From the NCBI GenBank assembly GCA_013215715.1, contig JABSQT010000004.1, forward strand, positions 1 through 57,672: a stretch of DNA of 57,672 nucleotides, written 5' to 3'. Position 1 is the stretch's first letter; every line of letters starts with the position of its first letter. A program made the translations under genes and the position numbers. Under the pieces are notes generated by a model. That model made no database searches. It saw only the letters and a program-made list of their open reading frames with translations, and was not told the origin of the DNA. Origin of the DNA: Mycoplasmatales bacterium (GTDB taxonomy: Bacteria; Bacillota_I; Bacilli_A; Mycoplasmatales; Metamycoplasmataceae). Below are positions 55,447 through 57,672 of the stretch, piece after piece.

Positions 55447-55533
55447 GTAAAGATAGCTTCCGACGCGAGTATTAACTCAACCGGTAATAAGAGTGCTTCT
55501 CAACCCCACTTAAGGAGTGCCCCTGCTCTTCTT
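55447..55533 (-). promoter_or_regulatory. TPP riboswitch
   Basis: Minus-strand bases carry AGGGGCAC, then GGGGTTGAGAAGC and ACCGGTTGAG followed by TTAATACTCGCGTCGGAAGC. These match, with variation, the THI-box elements GGGGNGC, CUGAGA, ACCUGAU, and GNUAAURCNNGCGNAGGGA. The first domain is somewhat degenerate. It senses thiamine pyrophosphate and controls thiT and the kinase. A -10 TATAAT lies at 55541-55536. Confidence 0.88.
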
Positions 55534-55541
55534 TAATTATA

Positions 55542-55853
55542 ACTTAAATAAATCCTCATAAGTTTAAAATATAAATTTTTTTCTATCTTATTAAAGATAT
55601 TTTTAATGATAAATTGGATAGTTTAATTTCAAATAAAAAATAAAATAACCTTTAATTAAAGCAATGTTTTAATTAAAAAAGAACCTCCAAAGAAACAAAA
55701 GTATCTTTGAAAAAAGTTGAAAAATACATATTTTTTAACTAAAAAAGTAAACTTTTTTTAGTTTAAATAACTGTTTTTACCATAATAAAAAATAAATTAA
55801 CAAAATGTTATTTTAATGTAAAATGTAATTAATCGGGAGAGAAAGAGGAATAA
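55542..55853. other. 312-bp intergenic region between thiT promoter and ftsZ
   Basis: AT-rich. A stem ACTAAAAAAGT/AAACTTTTTTTAGT lies at about 55738-55763 followed by AAATAACTG, and an AAAAGAACCTCC run sits near 55677. GAAAGAGGAA at the end is the ftsZ ribosome site. I see no gene. Confidence 0.4.
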
Positions 55854-57524
55854 ATGCCAACAGAGCAAAAAAAGAAAACTGCAAGCAGTTTCAATTTTAC
55901 TATATCCAAAAAAGACCCACAAAAATGATCTGTCAAACGTACTAAAGTAGACGGTTATAAATATTTCAAAACAAAAAGCGAAGCATTTCAAGCTACTGAA
56001 TCATTAATTAAAAAGACAAAAGGTGCAACAGGGAGAATTAAAATTTATGAAGATAAAAAATATACTTCTTCATGACTTGTTGAATCTGGAAAAGAAACAA
56101 CTTTAACATCTGGTCAAAAAGATGCAGAAATATTAAAGTTATTTAAAAAAACAGAAAAGAAACCAACAACCACCAAGAGTAAAAAAACTACCTCAGTTAA
56201 AAAAACAACTACACAAAAAAGTAATGCAAAACAAACAACAAAGAAAAAAACAGAACCAAAAAGCACTACTAAAAAAACCGCTACTACTAAAAGCACAACA
56301 AAAAAAGCAACAGTTAAGAAAGTAGATTCTAAGAAAATTGATGATCCTGCTAAAAAAACTACCCCAGTTAAAAAAAGTGTTACGAAAAAAACCGAACCTA
56401 CTCCAGTTAAAAAGACAACCACTAAAAAAACTGAAAAAGTTATTATTGAAAAATTACCAAATAGAAGAACTGTATTAAGTAATGACCCAAATAATAAACA
56501 ATTAGAAAATACTTTAGTAAATATTAAAGTTATTGGAGTTGGTGGTGGTGGTAATAATGCAATGCAAGATGTATACGATAAAGGTATTTCTGGAGTTGAT
56601 TTCATTTTAGCAAACACCGATGAACAAGACTTAATCAAAAATATGGAAGTTACACAAGTTATTAAATTAGGTAGATTTAATGATAGAGGACTAGGTGCTG
56701 GTGCGAACCCAAATGTTGGTAGAGATGTAACTCTCGAATCTGAAGATGTAATCAAGGAAGCACTTAAAGGTGCAGATATGGTTATTGTTGTAGCTGGAAT
56801 GGGTGGTGGTACCGGTACAGGTGCATCACCAGTTATTGCTAAATTTGCAAGAGAATTAGGTGCGTTAACTTTAGGTGTTGTTACAACCCCATTCAAAACA
56901 GAAGGTGAATTGAAACAAAGAAATACTAAAGAAGGACTAAAAGAATTGAGACAAAATACCGATTCATTAATCACTATTTCTAATGAAAAATTAAATAAAC
57001 AATTTGGTGGTAGAACATTACAAGATGCTTTTAAAGTTTCAAATACTATAATTCATCAAATAATAAAAATGTTAAGTGATTTAGTTAATAAAGTTTCATT
57101 AATTAATATTGACTTCGCTGATGTTACAAGAATAATTAAAGATCAAGGTACAGCTATTGCTGGTGTTGGTGTAATTCATGATGGAGAAAACAAAACAGTA
57201 AGGGCAGCTGCAGCTGCAGCAACGAACCCAATTTTGGAATCTTCATTAAGTAGTGCAAAATCTGCATTAGTTAGTGTTTCAGGTTCTTCATCCCTAACAT
57301 TAGATGAAGTTAATGAAGCAATTAAAACTATTCAATATTTAAGTAATAAAAATACAGATATTATTTTTGGAGTAACAATAGATGAAAGTCTAGAAGATGA
57401 TGTTATAGTTTCCGTATTAGCTACAGGAATTAATAAAATAGAAGATTTAAAAAATAAGTTTTCTGAGAAATGAGCTAAGAAAGTCGCTAAGAAGGTTAGA
57501 AAATTAAGTAAAGAAGTTGACTAA
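55854..57524 (+). CDS. ftsZ: FtsZ with N-terminal DUF2188-like domain and Lys/Thr linker
   Basis: A 556-residue tubulin-like GTPase that forms the division ring. Residues 15-80 (DPQKWSVKRTKVDGYKYFKT, SEAFQATESLIKK, GRIKIYEDKK) resemble DUF2188. Residues about 100-210 are a lysine/threonine repeat linker. FtsZ proper starts near residue 222 with GVGGGGNNA (228-236), tubulin signature GGGTGTGASP (317-326) and NIDFADV in the C-terminal domain. The C-terminus is lysine-rich and lacks the usual conserved peptide. The ATG at 55854 has AGAGGAA and is in frame through one TGA-Trp in the first domain. The extension is unusual. Confidence 0.93.
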
Positions 57525-57534
57525 TTGAACAAAA

Positions 57535-57563
57535 TAATTTAGGTTTTACCTAAGTTTTTTTAT
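57535..57563 (+). terminator. Terminator of ftsZ
   Basis: Stem AATTTAGGT/ACCTAAGTT with loop TTT, then T-run. The remaining 110 bp to the window end show no gene. Confidence 0.8.
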
Positions 57564-57672
57564 ATTAGTATAAGTAATCTATAGTGAAACGATATTTATA
57601 TATTAAACACAAAGACATATATAGATAGAGAAAGAGTTAGGTGTATGTTCTAAAGATACAGGTGATATCTAA

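Noticed and set aside
56114-56974. 286-codon frame on minus opposite ftsZ
   Set aside because: Antisense to the Lys/Thr linker and GTPase domain; low-complexity sequence and no ribosome site.
1-57672. CRISPR array
   Set aside because: The repeats found (IS ends, gene ends) are few, irregularly spaced and kilobases apart; no regular spacer pattern and no cas genes were seen.

Overview
The window is AT-rich (roughly a quarter G+C by eye) and uses genetic code 4. Almost every long gene is only continuous if TGA is read as tryptophan, for example inside hsdR, hsdM, mod, res, ychF and ftsZ. With many SCG/SCS lipobox lipoproteins, FtsZ, TPP-controlled thiamine uptake and no cell-wall genes, this points to a mycoplasma-type mollicute. 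The exact genus cannot be settled here. All gene limits below were rebuilt with TGA=Trp.

Layout. 1-5.6 kb: type I restriction-modification locus, hsdR-hsdM on minus and an opposing hsdS on plus. 5.9-8.2 kb: two membrane proteins and a leucine-rich-like lipoprotein. 8.4-19.5 kb: accessory and defence genes. These are an overlapping unknown pair, a nucleotidyltransferase facing an AbiD/F-like HEPN protein, a PHP-ABC ATPase (TrlF-like) with a small partner, and a type III mod/res pair. 19.5-25.6 kb: debris zone with IS3-family transposase remnants, five copies of a covarying stem-loop, broken and intact lipoproteins and a nitroreductase. 25.7-29.6 kb: paired membrane-protein paralogues, a secreted protein and a MazG-like pyrophosphohydrolase. 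29.9-33.4 kb: AlwI-like endonuclease plus double adenine methyltransferase, bracketed by direct repeats of the mazG gene. 34.0-42.3 kb: KAP NTPase, a GATC-type Dam/endonuclease pair, a nuclease plus frameshifted SMC-like ATPase, a controller (C) protein and a DUF262-HNH enzyme. 42.3-51.5 kb: a long gene-free stretch, lipoproteins, two tandem DHH phosphoesterases and a 1039-residue lipoprotein with HEYGH. 51.7-57.5 kb: housekeeping block with ychF, tdk, tRNA-His, a TPP riboswitch-thiT-kinase operon, and an ftsZ fused to a DUF2188-like domain.

How it works together. Most of the first 42 kb reads as a defence island with at least four restriction-modification systems (type I, type III, AlwI-like, GATC-type) and several abortive-infection style modules. 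Control elements are visible. An identical 14-bp operator with a second variant site 22-23 bp downstream lies at both the dam and controller promoters, shifted about 20 bp between them, as expected for a C-protein circuit. Many genes here have a -10 box exactly 6 nt before ATG, which predicts leaderless mRNAs.

Least-described elements: the 8458-9806 gene pair, the KAP operon, the frameshifted nuclease/SMC pair, the two-operator C circuit, the stem-loops retained at dead IS ends, and the DUF2188-FtsZ fusion.
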